Positions 49,046-58,592 of a DNA stretch of 64,000 bases are shown in pieces. The notes under the pieces are model-generated. The model made no database searches. It was not told the origin of the DNA and saw nothing but the letters and a program-made list of their open reading frames with translations. Positions within the stretch are counted from its first letter, which is position 1. Each line of letters opens with the position of its first letter. The position numbers and the translations under genes are program-made. This DNA is from Paenibacillus polymyxa. Its GTDB lineage: Bacteria > Bacillota > Bacilli > Paenibacillales > Paenibacillaceae. The DNA is taken from positions 1 to 64,000 of the forward strand of contig NZ_JAGGNR010000002.1 of assembly GCF_018614975.1 (NCBI RefSeq), read 5' to 3'.

Positions 49046-50449
49046 TTAACCGCGGTTCGTAATCCATTGCTCGGTGATCTCCAGTACCTTTTCACTGCGT
49101 CCAATGGCTTCAGCAACTTGACCCGAAGCAGTTCCGCCGTAAACATTACGAGCGTTCACTACCGCTTCCGGTTGCAGCACATCATAGATCCGGTCATCAA
49201 ACAGTGGTGAGAACTGACGGAATTCATCAATCGTCAGATCCAGCAAATACTTGCTGTTCTGGATGCAGTACAGTACCGTTTTACCAATCACTTCATGCGC
49301 CTGACGGAAAGGCAAGCCTTCGCCCACGAGGAAGTCAGCAATATCCGTAGCGTTGGAGAAATCCTGGTTGACCGCTTGACGCATCCGATCCTTGTTCACG
49401 GTCATTGTTGCGATCATTGGAGCAAACAGTTGCAGTGCACCCTCCAGCGTGGCTACTGTATCGAACATGCCTTCTTTGTCTTCCTGCATGTCTTTGTTGT
49501 ATGCCAGTGGAAGAGATTTCAGTACTGTCAGGAGGCCGATCAGGTTGCCGTACACACGTCCTGTTTTACCACGAACCAGTTCAGGAACGTCCGGATTTTT
49601 CTTCTGAGGCATAATGCTGCTGCCTGTGCAGAACGCATCGTCCAGTTCAACAAATCCAAACTCTGTGCTGCTCCACAGTACCAACTCCTCACTCAGACGG
49701 GACAAGTGAGTCATGATGAGGGAAGCGGCTGCCAGGAACTCAACGATAAAGTCACGGTCGCTTACTGCATCCAGACTGTTCTCGTACACGCCGTCAAAGC
49801 CCAGTTGTTCCGCCACAAAATGACGGTCAATCGGGAATGTTGTGCCCGCGAGCGCACCCGCGCCCAAGGGGAGGATGTTAATGCGTTTGTAGCTGTCCAT
49901 CAGACGCTCCGCATCCCGTTGGAACATGGAGACATACGCCATCAGGTGATGGGCGAACAGAATCGGCTGTGCCCGTTGAAGATGCGTATAACCCGGTACG
50001 ATTGTATCGAGGTTATCTTTTGCTTGTCCAATCAGTGCTTCCTGCAAGGAATGCAGCATGCCTACAAATCCAACTACGCGCTCACGCAAGTATAGGTGCA
50101 TATCCGTTGCAACCTGGTCGTTCCGGCTACGGCCTGTATGTAATTTGCCGCCTACAGGGCCAATCGTTTCGATCAGGTTTTTCTCAATATTCATGTGGAT
50201 GTCTTCGTCCGATACGGAGAATTCCACTTCGCCCGCACGAATTTTGTGCAGAACGGTGATCAGTCCTTCTTTGATGGTCTCCACATCTTCCGCTGGTAGA
50301 ATGCCGCATTTGCCGAGCATGGTCACATGGGCCAGACTGCCCTGAATGTCTTCCTCTGCCAAAGCTTTGTCAAAATTGATCGATGCCGTATATTCCTCAA
50401 CCAAATGATTGGTTTGTTTTGTAAAACGTCCTCCCCACAGCTTGCTCAC
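49046..50449 (-). CDS. argH: Argininosuccinate lyase ArgH
   Basis: 467 aa from the GTG at 50449 ([14 protein letters not shown]), preceded by GGGGAG 9 nt upstream; the frame is open 24 codons further but without similarity. It splits argininosuccinate into arginine and fumarate, the last arginine step. The fumarase-superfamily signature [11 protein letters not shown], the [13 protein letters not shown] and [16 protein letters not shown] regions (here [12 protein letters not shown]) are present. Last gene of the argCJBDFGH cluster. Confidence 0.96.
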   Translation of the reverse strand: MSKLWGGRFTKQTNHLVEEYTASINFDKALAEEDIQGSLAHVTMLGKCGILPAEDVETIKEGLITVLHKIRAGEVEFSVSDEDIHMNIEKNLIETIGPVGGKLHTGRSRNDQVATDMHLYLRERVVGFVGMLHSLQEALIGQAKDNLDTIVPGYTHLQRAQPILFAHHLMAYVSMFQRDAERLMDSYKRINILPLGAGALAGTTFPIDRHFVAEQLGFDGVYENSLDAVSDRDFIVEFLAAASLIMTHLSRLSEELVLWSSTEFGFVELDDAFCTGSSIMPQKKNPDVPELVRGKTGRVYGNLIGLLTVLKSLPLAYNKDMQEDKEGMFDTVATLEGALQLFAPMIATMTVNKDRMRQAVNQDFSNATDIADFLVGEGLPFRQAHEVIGKTVLYCIQNSKYLLDLTIDEFRQFSPLFDDRIYDVLQPEAVVNARNVYGGTASGQVAEAIGRSEKVLEITEQWITNRG

Positions 50450-50552
50450 GGTGAGTACTCCCCTTTCGCTCATGGACAAAGCCGCTCCTGCCAGATGTGC
50501 AAGAACGGCCTGCCTTGTCATTATTGATGTAGCTCTAGTATGCAGGTTGAAA

Positions 50553-51788
50553 TTAGTTTTTGTTTTGCTCCACGCCGGAATTTACTTTCAGACGCAGCGC
50601 ATTCAGACGGATAAAGCCTGTTGCATCGCCTTGATCGTAGGCTTGCGTTGGATCAGCTTCCATCGTTGCAATGTCCGGATTGTAAAGGCTGACAGGACTT
50701 TTCACACCTGCGCCGATGATGTTGCCTTTGTACAGTTTCACACGAACGGTACCTGTTACATTTTTCTGGCTTTCAGTCACCAGCGCTTGCAATGCAAGAC
50801 GCTCTGGTGCGAACCAGAAGCCGTTGTAAACGAGTGTGCTGTAACGTGTGATCAGGCTATCACGCAGGTTCATCACTTCACGGTCCATCGTGATGGACTC
50901 CATTTTGCGATGTGCGGTGAACAAGATTGTTCCACCTGGCGTTTCGTATACGCCACGGCTCTTCATACCAACAAAACGGTTCTCGACCATATCTACACGG
51001 CCAATACCATGTTTGCCACCCAGCTCGTTCAGTTGTTCCATCACTTGCAGCGGGCTCAGGCGCTCACCGTTCAGTGCAACACAGTCGCCTTGTTCGAATT
51101 CAAGTTCAACATATTCCGCTTGATCCGGTGCATCTTCAGGTGCACTGCTCAGCAAGAACATGTCTTTGTTCTCGTCCGCGCTTGGATCGAACCAAGGATC
51201 TTCAAGCACACCGCTCTCATAGCTAATATGCAGCAAGTTACGGTCTGTCGAGTACGGTTTAGCCGCAGATGCGGTTACCGGAATACCATGTTTCTCAGCG
51301 TAAGCGATCATCTCGGCACGTCCAGGGAATTGGTTACGGAATTCTTCCAGACGCCAAGGTGCAATTACGTTAATGTCTGGTGTCAACGCGGCCGCGTTCA
51401 GCTCAAAGCGAACTTGGTCATTTCCTTTACCTGTAGCGCCGTGAGCGATAGCTGTTGCGCCTTCTGCACGAGCGATATCCACCATGCGTTTAGCGATCAG
51501 TGGACGAGCGATACTTGTACCAAGCAGGTATTGTCCTTCATAGAGTGCACCTGCCTGGAACATTGGATAGATGAAATCTTTTGCGAATTCATCACGCAGA
51601 TCGTCGATGTATACTTTGGAAGCGCCAGTAGCGAGTGCTTTTTCCTCCAAGCCATCCAGTTCGTCCTTTTGTCCAATATCCGCTGTGAATGCGATAATCT
51701 CTGCATCATACGTTTCTTTCAACCATTTCAAAATTACAGATGTGTCCAACCCGCCTGAATACGCGAGTACAATTTTTTCCTTAGCCAT
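50553..51788 (-). CDS. argG: Argininosuccinate synthase ArgG
   Basis: 411 aa. ATP-dependent joining of citrulline and aspartate. N-terminal ATP-binding [12 protein letters not shown] near residues 9-20, [15 protein letters not shown] for citrulline/aspartate contact, and [23 protein letters not shown] preceded by GGGGAGGA. Directly upstream of argH with a 100-nt gap. Confidence 0.97.
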   Translation of the reverse strand: MAKEKIVLAYSGGLDTSVILKWLKETYDAEIIAFTADIGQKDELDGLEEKALATGASKVYIDDLRDEFAKDFIYPMFQAGALYEGQYLLGTSIARPLIAKRMVDIARAEGATAIAHGATGKGNDQVRFELNAAALTPDINVIAPWRLEEFRNQFPGRAEMIAYAEKHGIPVTASAAKPYSTDRNLLHISYESGVLEDPWFDPSADENKDMFLLSSAPEDAPDQAEYVELEFEQGDCVALNGERLSPLQVMEQLNELGGKHGIGRVDMVENRFVGMKSRGVYETPGGTILFTAHRKMESITMDREVMNLRDSLITRYSTLVYNGFWFAPERLALQALVTESQKNVTGTVRVKLYKGNIIGAGVKSPVSLYNPDIATMEADPTQAYDQGDATGFIRLNALRLKVNSGVEQNKN

Positions 51789-51881
51789 GTTCGATGGTCC
51801 TCCCCAAGATCAGTTGCTATAAACTTTTATCTATCATCGCGAAATCTGCACCTAAAATCAACCCATTCAATGAAATAGCAG

Positions 51882-52847
51882 CTATTCGCTCATTAACGCA
51901 GCCATTAATGCTTTCTGTGCATGCAAGCGATTCTCCGCCTGATCAAAGATCAGGGAGTTCGGCCCGTCAATTACACCGGCACTCACTTCTTCGCCGCGGT
52001 GTGCTGGCAGACAATGCAAGAACATGTAGTCCGGCTTCGCGCCTTTCATCAGTTCCTCGTCCACTTGATATGCTGCAAATGCCTGCTCCCGAATCTTCTG
52101 CTCTTCTTCAAAGCCCATGCTTGCCCATACATCCGTGTACACGATATCTGCATCTTTGGCTGCTTCTTGTGCACTGTAGGTTACAGTCACTTCCGAACCG
52201 CTCTCTTGTGCAATGATTCGTGCCTGCTCCACAACTGCGCTATCCGGCTCATAGCCTTCTGGTGTTGCTACAGCAACATGCATACCCATCTTCGCTGCTC
52301 CGAGCATAAGGGAGTGTGCCATGTTGTTGCCATCTCCGATGTAGGCTATTTTCAGACCTGCCAGCTTGCCTTTGTGCTCCAGCACTGTTTGGAAGTCTGC
52401 CAGTACCTGACAAGGATGTGCCGCATCGCTCAGGCCGTTAATGACCGGAACATCGGCATGCTCTGCCAGTTCAGTTACATTATGGTGTCCAAAGGTACGG
52501 ATCATGATGCCGTCCAGGTAGCGGGACAATACTTTGGCTGTATCATGTGTCGTTTCCCCACGCCCCAGCTGGATATCATTTTTGCTCAGGAAGAGCGCAT
52601 GTCCGCCCAATTGGAACATACCTACTTCAAAGGATACACGCGTACGTGTGGATGATTTTTCAAAAATAAGTCCGATCGTTTTACCTTTCAACGGTTGAAA
52701 GGGTACACCGCTTTTTTGCTTGCCTTTAATCTCAATCGCAAGATCAAGCAGATAACGAATCTCCTCTGCCGTGTAGTCCGTGAATTCGATAAAATCCCGG
52801 CCTCTCAGATCAATCTTCTGAATCTTTTCCGTCTGTTGTGCTGTCAT
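51882..52847 (-). CDS. argF: Ornithine carbamoyltransferase ArgF
   Basis: 321 aa. Transfers the carbamoyl group to ornithine, giving citrulline. Carbamoyl-phosphate site SSTRTRVSFE, ornithine-side HPCQVLADF, and the catalytic HCLPAHRGEE are all present. AAGGAGGA precedes the ATG. The carbamoyl-phosphate synthase genes that often sit beside argF in Paenibacillus-type clusters are absent here. Confidence 0.97.
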   Translation of the reverse strand: MTAQQTEKIQKIDLRGRDFIEFTDYTAEEIRYLLDLAIEIKGKQKSGVPFQPLKGKTIGLIFEKSSTRTRVSFEVGMFQLGGHALFLSKNDIQLGRGETTHDTAKVLSRYLDGIMIRTFGHHNVTELAEHADVPVINGLSDAAHPCQVLADFQTVLEHKGKLAGLKIAYIGDGNNMAHSLMLGAAKMGMHVAVATPEGYEPDSAVVEQARIIAQESGSEVTVTYSAQEAAKDADIVYTDVWASMGFEEEQKIREQAFAAYQVDEELMKGAKPDYMFLHCLPAHRGEEVSAGVIDGPNSLIFDQAENRLHAQKALMAALMSE

Positions 52848-53046
52848 CTATAATGTCCTCCTTATTTCCGGTTCCCTGCACCCGCATGGGCAGAAGAGTG
52901 AGCAACGTCGACACTTTGGCTGGGTACTTCTCAAGTTTATTCATCTCCGCCTTCTGCAAGTTCACCGCGCGGCTACAGGGATTCATCATCTCATTCTGCT
53001 TCGAGGCCAGTAATGGCCCCGAGACAGAAAGGTTCTCATTTTTATA

Positions 53047-54300
53047 TTAGGCTTTCGCCGCTACGTGCTCTTCGATCAATGTGGCTACAAGGGATACCGC
53101 CTCGTCGATCTCTTCTTTGCTCACATACAGGTTCGGAAGCAAACGAATCACATTGGGTCCTGCAGAGACGAACAAAATACCGCGTTTTTGTCCAGCAAGC
53201 ACAATATCACCTACCGGCTCAGCACATTCAATACCGACGAGCAATCCCATGCCACGTACTTCCTTCACAAAGGAATTGCCTGCCAAGCGATTCCGCAGGG
53301 AACTCATCAGGTATTCGCCCATTTCCGCTGCACGCTCTGGCAAACGATCTTCCAGCATCGTTTCGATGGTTGCAATCACAACGGATGAAGCAAGTGGTGT
53401 TCCACCAAAGGTGGTCGCATGGCTACCTGGTGTGAACGCATCTCGCAGGAAACCTTTACCCAGCATTGCACCTACAGGGAAACCACTGCCGATACCTTTG
53501 GCAACGGTGAACACGTCTGGCTCAATGCCATAATGTTCGTGTGCAAACAGTTTACCTGTACGTCCCATTCCTGTTTGTACTTCATCAACAATTAACAGCA
53601 ACCCGTGCTCGTCACATAATTTCCGTACATGTTTGACGAATTCCGGCTCAACCGGATATACACCACCCTCGGCCTGAACCATCTCTAGCATAATAGCTGC
53701 TGTGTTGGGTCCAATTGCAGCTTCGAGTGCAGGGATATCATGCAAAGGTACGGTGACAAATCCGGCTGGCAATGGTAAAAATCCTTCTTTCACCTTATCC
53801 TGTCCGGTTGCTGTCAATGTAGCGAGTGTCCGTCCGTGGAAGGACTGGGCAAAAGTAATTACTTCATAGCGATCTGTGCCTTTCACCTTCTGGTGATAAC
53901 GACGTGCGACTTTAATAGCTGCTTCGTTCGCTTCGGCACCACTGTTACAGAAGAACACTGCATCAGCGCACGTATTGGCTGTCAGCAATGCCGCTGCCTT
54001 CTCCTGGCCCGGAATCTGAAACAGGTTGGACACATGCCACAGCTCATCAATTTGAGCTTTCAGCTTGGCGCCGACTTTCTCCGGTGCATGGCCCAGGCTC
54101 GTTACAGCAAGGCCACACATGAAATCGAGATAACGGTTGCCTTGATCATCCCACAACCAGCTGCCTTTACCTTTGACCAGACTGATTGGATAACGCGCAT
54201 ACGTCGGGAAAAGCGAGCTTTCCGTCTGTGCCGCTGCACCTGTTGCTGCTGCGCCCGCTACTGCTGTGCCAGAACCTGGCTGTTCGTTGCCTTTTGCCAT
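53047..54300 (-). CDS. argD: Acetylornithine aminotransferase ArgD
   Basis: 417 aa from the ATG at 54300; another ATG two codons earlier (54306) also lies behind the same AGGAGTGAT, and either may be used. The frame is open a further 34 codons, but that part overlaps a fragment of the dispersed repeat. Class III PLP enzyme: FFCNSGAEANEAAIK, LIVDEVQTGMGRTG, and the PLP lysine in FTVAKGIGSGFPVG. An Ala/Gly-rich N-terminal stretch of about 30 residues before LFPTYARYPI is not usual for ArgD. It makes N-acetylornithine from the semialdehyde. Confidence 0.95.
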   Translation of the reverse strand: MAKGNEQPGSGTAVAGAAATGAAAQTESSLFPTYARYPISLVKGKGSWLWDDQGNRYLDFMCGLAVTSLGHAPEKVGAKLKAQIDELWHVSNLFQIPGQEKAAALLTANTCADAVFFCNSGAEANEAAIKVARRYHQKVKGTDRYEVITFAQSFHGRTLATLTATGQDKVKEGFLPLPAGFVTVPLHDIPALEAAIGPNTAAIMLEMVQAEGGVYPVEPEFVKHVRKLCDEHGLLLIVDEVQTGMGRTGKLFAHEHYGIEPDVFTVAKGIGSGFPVGAMLGKGFLRDAFTPGSHATTFGGTPLASSVVIATIETMLEDRLPERAAEMGEYLMSSLRNRLAGNSFVKEVRGMGLLVGIECAEPVGDIVLAGQKRGILFVSAGPNVIRLLPNLYVSKEEIDEAVSLVATLIEEHVAAKA

Positions 54301-54363
54301 GACCATATCACTCCTATTGGTTGGTGCAACGGCAATCATATAAGAGCCCTGACTTACACTAGA

Positions 54364-54385
54364 CCACTCCGATTGCAGGACCATC
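54364..54385 (-). repeat. Left-end fragment of a dispersed element beside argD
   Basis: CACTCCGATTGCAGGACCAT matches the left end of the copy at 62690-62840 (CACTCCGATTGCAGTAGCAT). Its matching right end is at 54545-54585, on the other side of copy D, as if copy D had inserted into it. Confidence 0.5.
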
Positions 54386-54405
54386 TTTTGAACGTACGCA
54401 TACTC

Positions 54406-54538
54406 CACTTCGATGACAGAACAACCTTTCGATCGCTGTTATCCCCGGATTTTTTTGATTGCCCCTTAAAGGGGGAAATCCGGGGATAAAGGCGCACGCT
54501 CCGCTTCTTCAGGTTATTTCTGTCCTCTCCGTTATGCA
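54406..54538 (-). repeat. Dispersed palindromic MITE-like element, copy D
   Basis: The best-preserved hairpin of the family: TTATCCCCGGATTT / AAATCCGGGGATAA is a perfect 14-bp stem enclosing GCCCC TTAAA GGGGG. The outer arms GATGACAGAACAACC and GGTTATTTCTGTC pair as well. Lies between argB and argD; read on the minus strand it is open without a stop. Confidence 0.9.
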
Positions 54539-54544
54539 TTTTTA

Positions 54545-54585
54545 TTCTTCAGATTGGTTCTGCACCCTACGATATGTGAGTGTAA
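54545..54585 (-). repeat. Right-end fragment of a dispersed element
   Basis: CTTCAGATTGGTTCTGCACC then CTACGATATGTGAGTGTAA resembles the right end of the copy at 62690-62840 (CTTCAGATTGCTTCTGCACT). Forms a pair with the fragment at 54364. Confidence 0.5.
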
Positions 54586-54668
54586 TATTAGATTTCTTAT
54601 ATTAAAAAGCCGTGCACATATTTTTTTATTTAAATAAGACTATTAAGACCCTAGCGTATCGAGCAATT

Positions 54669-55508
54669 TTATTGCATACGGATGATTCTAGTTCCGATGA
54701 TTTCTCCGCCGAGTACACGGCTCAGGATTTGGGGTACGCTGCCGTCTACGATGACGACCTCACGTACTTGGCCATGGATACAAGCGATTGCTGCACGCAC
54801 TTTGGGAATCATGCCGCCATAGATTTCTCCGGTCTGGATCATGTCCTCAATCTCTTGTACAGATACAGATGGCAATACTTTTTTCTCGCCGCCTACGTTC
54901 TTCATGATGCCAGGAACATCTGTCACAACAATCATCCGGCTTACGCCGAGATGAGACGCCACTGCACCCGCAGCTGTATCAGCGTTGATGTTGTAGCGTT
55001 GTCCGGTTGCATCCACACCAACTGGTGCGATAACCGGCATATAACCCATGTTCACGATGCCTTGGATAATCTCTGCGTTCACACCAGTAACATCGCCTAC
55101 CCAACCGATCTCTGCGTGGTTTGTAACAGGTTTAGCCTGAATCAGACCTCCATCGACGCCGGACAAGCCTAGTGCACGACCGCCCACACGTTGAATCAAA
55201 CGCACGATCTGTTTGTTGATACTGCCCGCAAGCACCATCTCCACTACGTCCAGCACAGGTTCAGTTGTTTTGCGCAGGCCATTAACGAATTCGGTTTCGA
55301 TACCAAGCTTCGCCAGGTTATCCGAAATCGCAGGACCTCCACCATGCACGATTACCGGCTGCGTGCCCTGAGACTGCAAATCACGCAGATCCGCAAAGAA
55401 AGACTCAGGTAATGCTGCGAGCGTACTGCCCCCACATTTCATGACAAACATCTGCTTCTCAGTACCCGCTTCCGTTCCGGTACTATCATTTGGCAATGTT
55501 GAATTCAA
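54669..55508 (-). CDS. argB: Acetylglutamate kinase ArgB
   Basis: 279 aa from the TTG at 55508, which follows AAAGGAG by 8 nt; the frame is open 12 codons upstream. Phosphorylates N-acetylglutamate, the second step of the acetylated pathway. Seen: MFVMKCGGSTL, VIVHGGGPAISDNL for the substrate loop, NGLRKTTEPVLDVVEMVLAG, and YNINADTAAGAVASHL near the ATP site. Repeat elements occupy the spacers on both sides of the gene. Confidence 0.95.
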   Translation of the reverse strand: MNSTLPNDSTGTEAGTEKQMFVMKCGGSTLAALPESFFADLRDLQSQGTQPVIVHGGGPAISDNLAKLGIETEFVNGLRKTTEPVLDVVEMVLAGSINKQIVRLIQRVGGRALGLSGVDGGLIQAKPVTNHAEIGWVGDVTGVNAEIIQGIVNMGYMPVIAPVGVDATGQRYNINADTAAGAVASHLGVSRMIVVTDVPGIMKNVGGEKKVLPSVSVQEIEDMIQTGEIYGGMIPKVRAAIACIHGQVREVVIVDGSVPQILSRVLGGEIIGTRIIRMQ

Positions 55509-55843
55509 GTGAGCAACTCCTTTCTTAGTAAAAATCACATTCAATAAAATTCAACACCTTTAAAAGATGACAAAGGCTGCTATTAGTCCATTCCGAATTC
55601 GGATTGTTCTTTCGATCGCTGTTGTTTCCAGGTTTTTTTGAATTCCTACTATATGGGGGAAAACCCGGAGACAAAGGCGACCGCTCCGCTTCTTCAGAAT
55701 CAATTCCGTCTTCTCCATTGCTATCGCTATATATCAAACATTAAAATAACAAGTTTAAATTTCATTGATGATTTTTGAAATATTTCAAACCAGCTTCACA
55801 ATAGAAGATAGCTGTTTCGCAAACATTTTGTCCCAAAGGCTTA
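55509..55843. other. Spacer between argJ and argB
   Basis: No gene supported. It holds dispersed element copy E (55588-55733) and AT-rich sequence. The surrounding genes are co-directional, so if they share a transcript the repeat would be part of it. Confidence 0.6.
55588..55733 (-). repeat. Dispersed palindromic MITE-like element, copy E (divergent)
   Basis: Most diverged full-length copy. The core arms are TTTCCAGGTTTTT and AAAACCCGGAGAC instead of TTATCCCCGGATTT and AAATCCGGGGATAA, so several positions changed in both arms and still pair. TTTCGATCGCTGTT, ACAAAGGCGACCGCTCCGCT and TTCTTCAGAATCAATTCCGTC mark the family. Confidence 0.75.
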
Positions 55844-57082
55844 TTACGTGCGGTATGCTGCGTTAATTCGGACGTAGTCATACGTCAGGTCACAGCCCCA
55901 GGCTGTAGCCGTTCCTTCGCCATGGTGCAGATCTACCACAATGCGAACTGTATCGGTCTGCAAATAAGCCAATGCCAATTCTTCGTCAAACACGACTGGG
56001 CGAGACTGGGCGAGTACCGAGATATCTCCCAGTCGGATATCCACGGTATCAGGGTTCACCGGCTGTCCTGCACGCCCTACGGCTGCAATAATCCGTCCCC
56101 AGTTGGCGTCAGCGCCAAACATGGCGGATTTCACCAGACTGGAACCTATGACGGTTTTGGCAATTGCTTGCGCGGATTCATCACTTACTGCACCTGTCAC
56201 TTCTACCTCAACCAGTTTGGTTGCTCCTTCACCATCGCGAGCAATGGCTTTGGCCAGCACTTGGCATACATAGGTGAAGCCGGCTGCAAAAGCGTCCCAA
56301 TCTGGATGTTCTGTGGTCAGCTCTTCATTGCCTGCATAACCACTGGACATAGCTACCAGCATGTCGTTTGTACTTGTATCTCCATCTACGGTAATCATGT
56401 TAAATGTATGATTGGTTGCCTGGCGCAGCAGGCGCTGCAACGCTTCTGCACCAATGACCGCGTCAGAGGTCATGAAAGCGAGCATGGTCGCCATATTCGG
56501 ATGAATCATACCCGAGCCTTTGGCGGCTCCCGCAATCGTAACCGTCTTACCGTTAACCAGAACGGAGACGCAAGCTTCCTTTTTCACCAAATCCGTTGTC
56601 AGAATCGCTTGTGAAAATTGCTCCGCCTCATTCGACTCCTTGCCCATATGCGCTGGAAGTCCGGTGATGCCTGAATGTACAGCATCCATTTTGAGCAATT
56701 CCCCAATGACACCTGTGGATGCCACAGCTACGTCCTCTTCTGCAACACCGAACTCACGCGCAGCAGCCGAACGCATCGCATAAGCATCTTCTTCCCCTTG
56801 TTGCCCTGTACATGCATTGGCATTACCACTGTTCACGATAACAGCCTGAAGGCGTCCGTTGCTCAAGCTTTCGCGCGTTACTTTAAGTGGTGCCGCCTGA
56901 AACACGTTCGTTGTGTATACAGCAGCTGCTGTAGCTGGTACATCACATCGGATCGCTCCGATGTCATTACGAGATGTCTTTTTCAATCCGCAGTGAAGTC
57001 CACCAGCAGTGAATCCCCCAGGGGTTACAATTGTTCCGTTCTCAACCACGGTAAAAGTCTGTTGCTCCACATTCGTTCCCAT
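55844..57082 (-). CDS. argJ: Bifunctional ornithine acetyltransferase / N-acetylglutamate synthase ArgJ
   Basis: 412 aa. Recycles the acetyl group from N-acetylornithine to glutamate and may also use acetyl-CoA, so no separate argA or argE is needed. The self-cleavage site with nucleophilic threonine is seen in GSGMIHPNMATMLAF; GGFTAGGLHCGLK at the N-terminus and TVDGDTSTNDM are typical. ATG preceded by ACGGGGGAT. Confidence 0.97.
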   Translation of the reverse strand: MGTNVEQQTFTVVENGTIVTPGGFTAGGLHCGLKKTSRNDIGAIRCDVPATAAAVYTTNVFQAAPLKVTRESLSNGRLQAVIVNSGNANACTGQQGEEDAYAMRSAAAREFGVAEEDVAVASTGVIGELLKMDAVHSGITGLPAHMGKESNEAEQFSQAILTTDLVKKEACVSVLVNGKTVTIAGAAKGSGMIHPNMATMLAFMTSDAVIGAEALQRLLRQATNHTFNMITVDGDTSTNDMLVAMSSGYAGNEELTTEHPDWDAFAAGFTYVCQVLAKAIARDGEGATKLVEVEVTGAVSDESAQAIAKTVIGSSLVKSAMFGADANWGRIIAAVGRAGQPVNPDTVDIRLGDISVLAQSRPVVFDEELALAYLQTDTVRIVVDLHHGEGTATAWGCDLTYDYVRINAAYRT

Positions 57083-57212
57083 ATCATATCCCCCGTATGC
57101 GTTCAGCTATATGCCGATGATCCGCCTGCCTAACCTGATCCGTTCTCCCTAAGTGACTCCGAGAAAGCACTTTACACCGAATGTTCCAGCACTCCTCCTG
57201 AATTCCAATCCC

Positions 57213-58262
57213 TTATGGATATACCGGTGTCATGTTCAGCCCGAGGTTCTCCTCCCATCCCATCATCAGGTTCATATTTTGAATCGCTTGCCCGGAAGCA
57301 CCCTTCACCAGGTTGTCGATGACCGAAATAATCGTCAAACGCCCTGTGCGAGGATCTACCGCAAATCCGATATCACAATAGTTGGATCCGTACACTTCTT
57401 TGGTAGAAGGCCAGATGCCCGGTTCACGTACACGTACGAAAGGTCTGTTCTCATAATATTTGCGGTACAAATCTACGATCTCCCGATCGCTGTGTTCCCC
57501 AACAAGGTTTGCATACATCGTACTCATGATTCCACGTGTCATTGGCACCAGATGTGTTGTGAAGGTAACCGTAACAGGCGTTCCCGTTATACTGCCAAGC
57601 ACTTGTTCAATCTCGGGAATATGTTGGTGTTTATTCAGCTTATAGGCTTTGAAATTCTCATTCATCTCTGCATAATGGTTTGTCAGACTTGTTCCGCGTC
57701 CTGCTCCAGATACACCTGATTTAGCATCAATAATGATAGTAGAAGGATTAATCCAGCCTGCCTCTACAGCAGGGATCAGTCCAAGAAGTGTAGCCGTTGG
57801 ATAACAGCCCGGGTTCGATATAAAATTCTGTCCCTTCACTTTTTCACCATACACCTCAGCCATGCCGTATACCGCTTGCTCCAGCAAAGCAGCTGAAGGC
57901 GCCGGATGTTTATACCACTCTTCGTACACCGTTCCATCCTTGAGTCTGAAATCGCCAGACAGGTCAATGACCTTAAGCCCTGCTGCCAGCAGGCTTGGTA
58001 CGAGCTTTGCACTTACGCCGGACGGGGTCGCTGTGAATACCAGATCCGCACGACTCGCAATTTCAGCCGGATCTACACCGTCGAGTGGCCTGTGAATCAC
58101 GTCCGTCAAATGCGGAAATCCATCTGCGATGGACTCACCACTGCTCGATGATGAGATCACCGATGTGATTTCAACCAGCGGATGGTTCTGGAAAAAACGA
58201 ATCAGCTCCACCCCGCCGTAGCCGGTGGAACCGACGATTGCTACTTTTAATTTGTTATTCAC
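57213..58262 (-). CDS. argC: N-acetyl-gamma-glutamyl-phosphate reductase ArgC
   Basis: 349 aa from the GTG at 58262 (MNNKLKVAIVGSTGYGGVEL), preceded by GGGGGAG 6 nt upstream; the open frame before it has no family resemblance. NADPH-dependent reduction of acetylglutamyl phosphate. GSTGYGG is the nucleotide-binding motif and the catalytic cysteine is in SNPGCYPTATLL. First gene of argC-argJ-argB-argD-argF-argG-argH, behind a good promoter. Confidence 0.96.
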   Translation of the reverse strand: MNNKLKVAIVGSTGYGGVELIRFFQNHPLVEITSVISSSSSGESIADGFPHLTDVIHRPLDGVDPAEIASRADLVFTATPSGVSAKLVPSLLAAGLKVIDLSGDFRLKDGTVYEEWYKHPAPSAALLEQAVYGMAEVYGEKVKGQNFISNPGCYPTATLLGLIPAVEAGWINPSTIIIDAKSGVSGAGRGTSLTNHYAEMNENFKAYKLNKHQHIPEIEQVLGSITGTPVTVTFTTHLVPMTRGIMSTMYANLVGEHSDREIVDLYRKYYENRPFVRVREPGIWPSTKEVYGSNYCDIGFAVDPRTGRLTIISVIDNLVKGASGQAIQNMNLMMGWEENLGLNMTPVYP

Positions 58263-58348
58263 TCTCGCTCCCCCAATCTCGATGTATGCGCTACTTGTGC
58301 TATGTCCTTGCCTGAAGGATACTTGAACACAGCAATTCCGTCGCTTAT

Positions 58349-58372
58349 ATGCATATTTGTGTATTATTATAC
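58349..58372. promoter_or_regulatory. Possible ArgR box over the argC promoter
   Basis: ATGCATATTTGTGTATTATTATAC is AT-rich and partly symmetrical, with a loose likeness to the Bacillus ARG box (ATGAATAAAAATGCAT type). It overlaps the -10 region and likely transcription start of argC, where an arginine repressor would act. Match is weak and made by eye. Confidence 0.3.
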
Positions 58373-58394
58373 GACTATGGTTATATAAATACAA
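58366..58394 (-). promoter_or_regulatory. Promoter of the arginine cluster (argC)
   Basis: Minus strand: -35 TTGTAT (58389-58394), 17-nt spacer, perfect -10 TATAAT (58366-58371), about 105 nt before the argC start. Confidence 0.65.
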
Positions 58395-58592
58395 CACTCT
58401 ATCATCAATTTCACATGGATTTCCATCCAATCCGAACATATCTTTTTTACTATCCGGGACGAATAGGTATACATCTGTTAAAATACGTATTAGTAGGAAA
58501 CATTACAATCAGGGTCTCATTCATAACTAACCTGCTAATCAAGGACATATGAATAGACTCATGATGGTCATTATGAGACATGGGGGACTATA

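Larger units (their letters stand above)
58263..58592. other. Divergent intergenic region between argC and cls
   Basis: No gene supported. Holds the argC promoter at 58366-58394 with a possible ARG box, and the upstream region of cls, for which no clear promoter was found. Confidence 0.6.

Noticed and set aside
52848..53046. T-box leader for arginine genes
   Set aside because: The T-box core sequence (AGGGTGGNACCGCG) and an antiterminator arrangement are absent.
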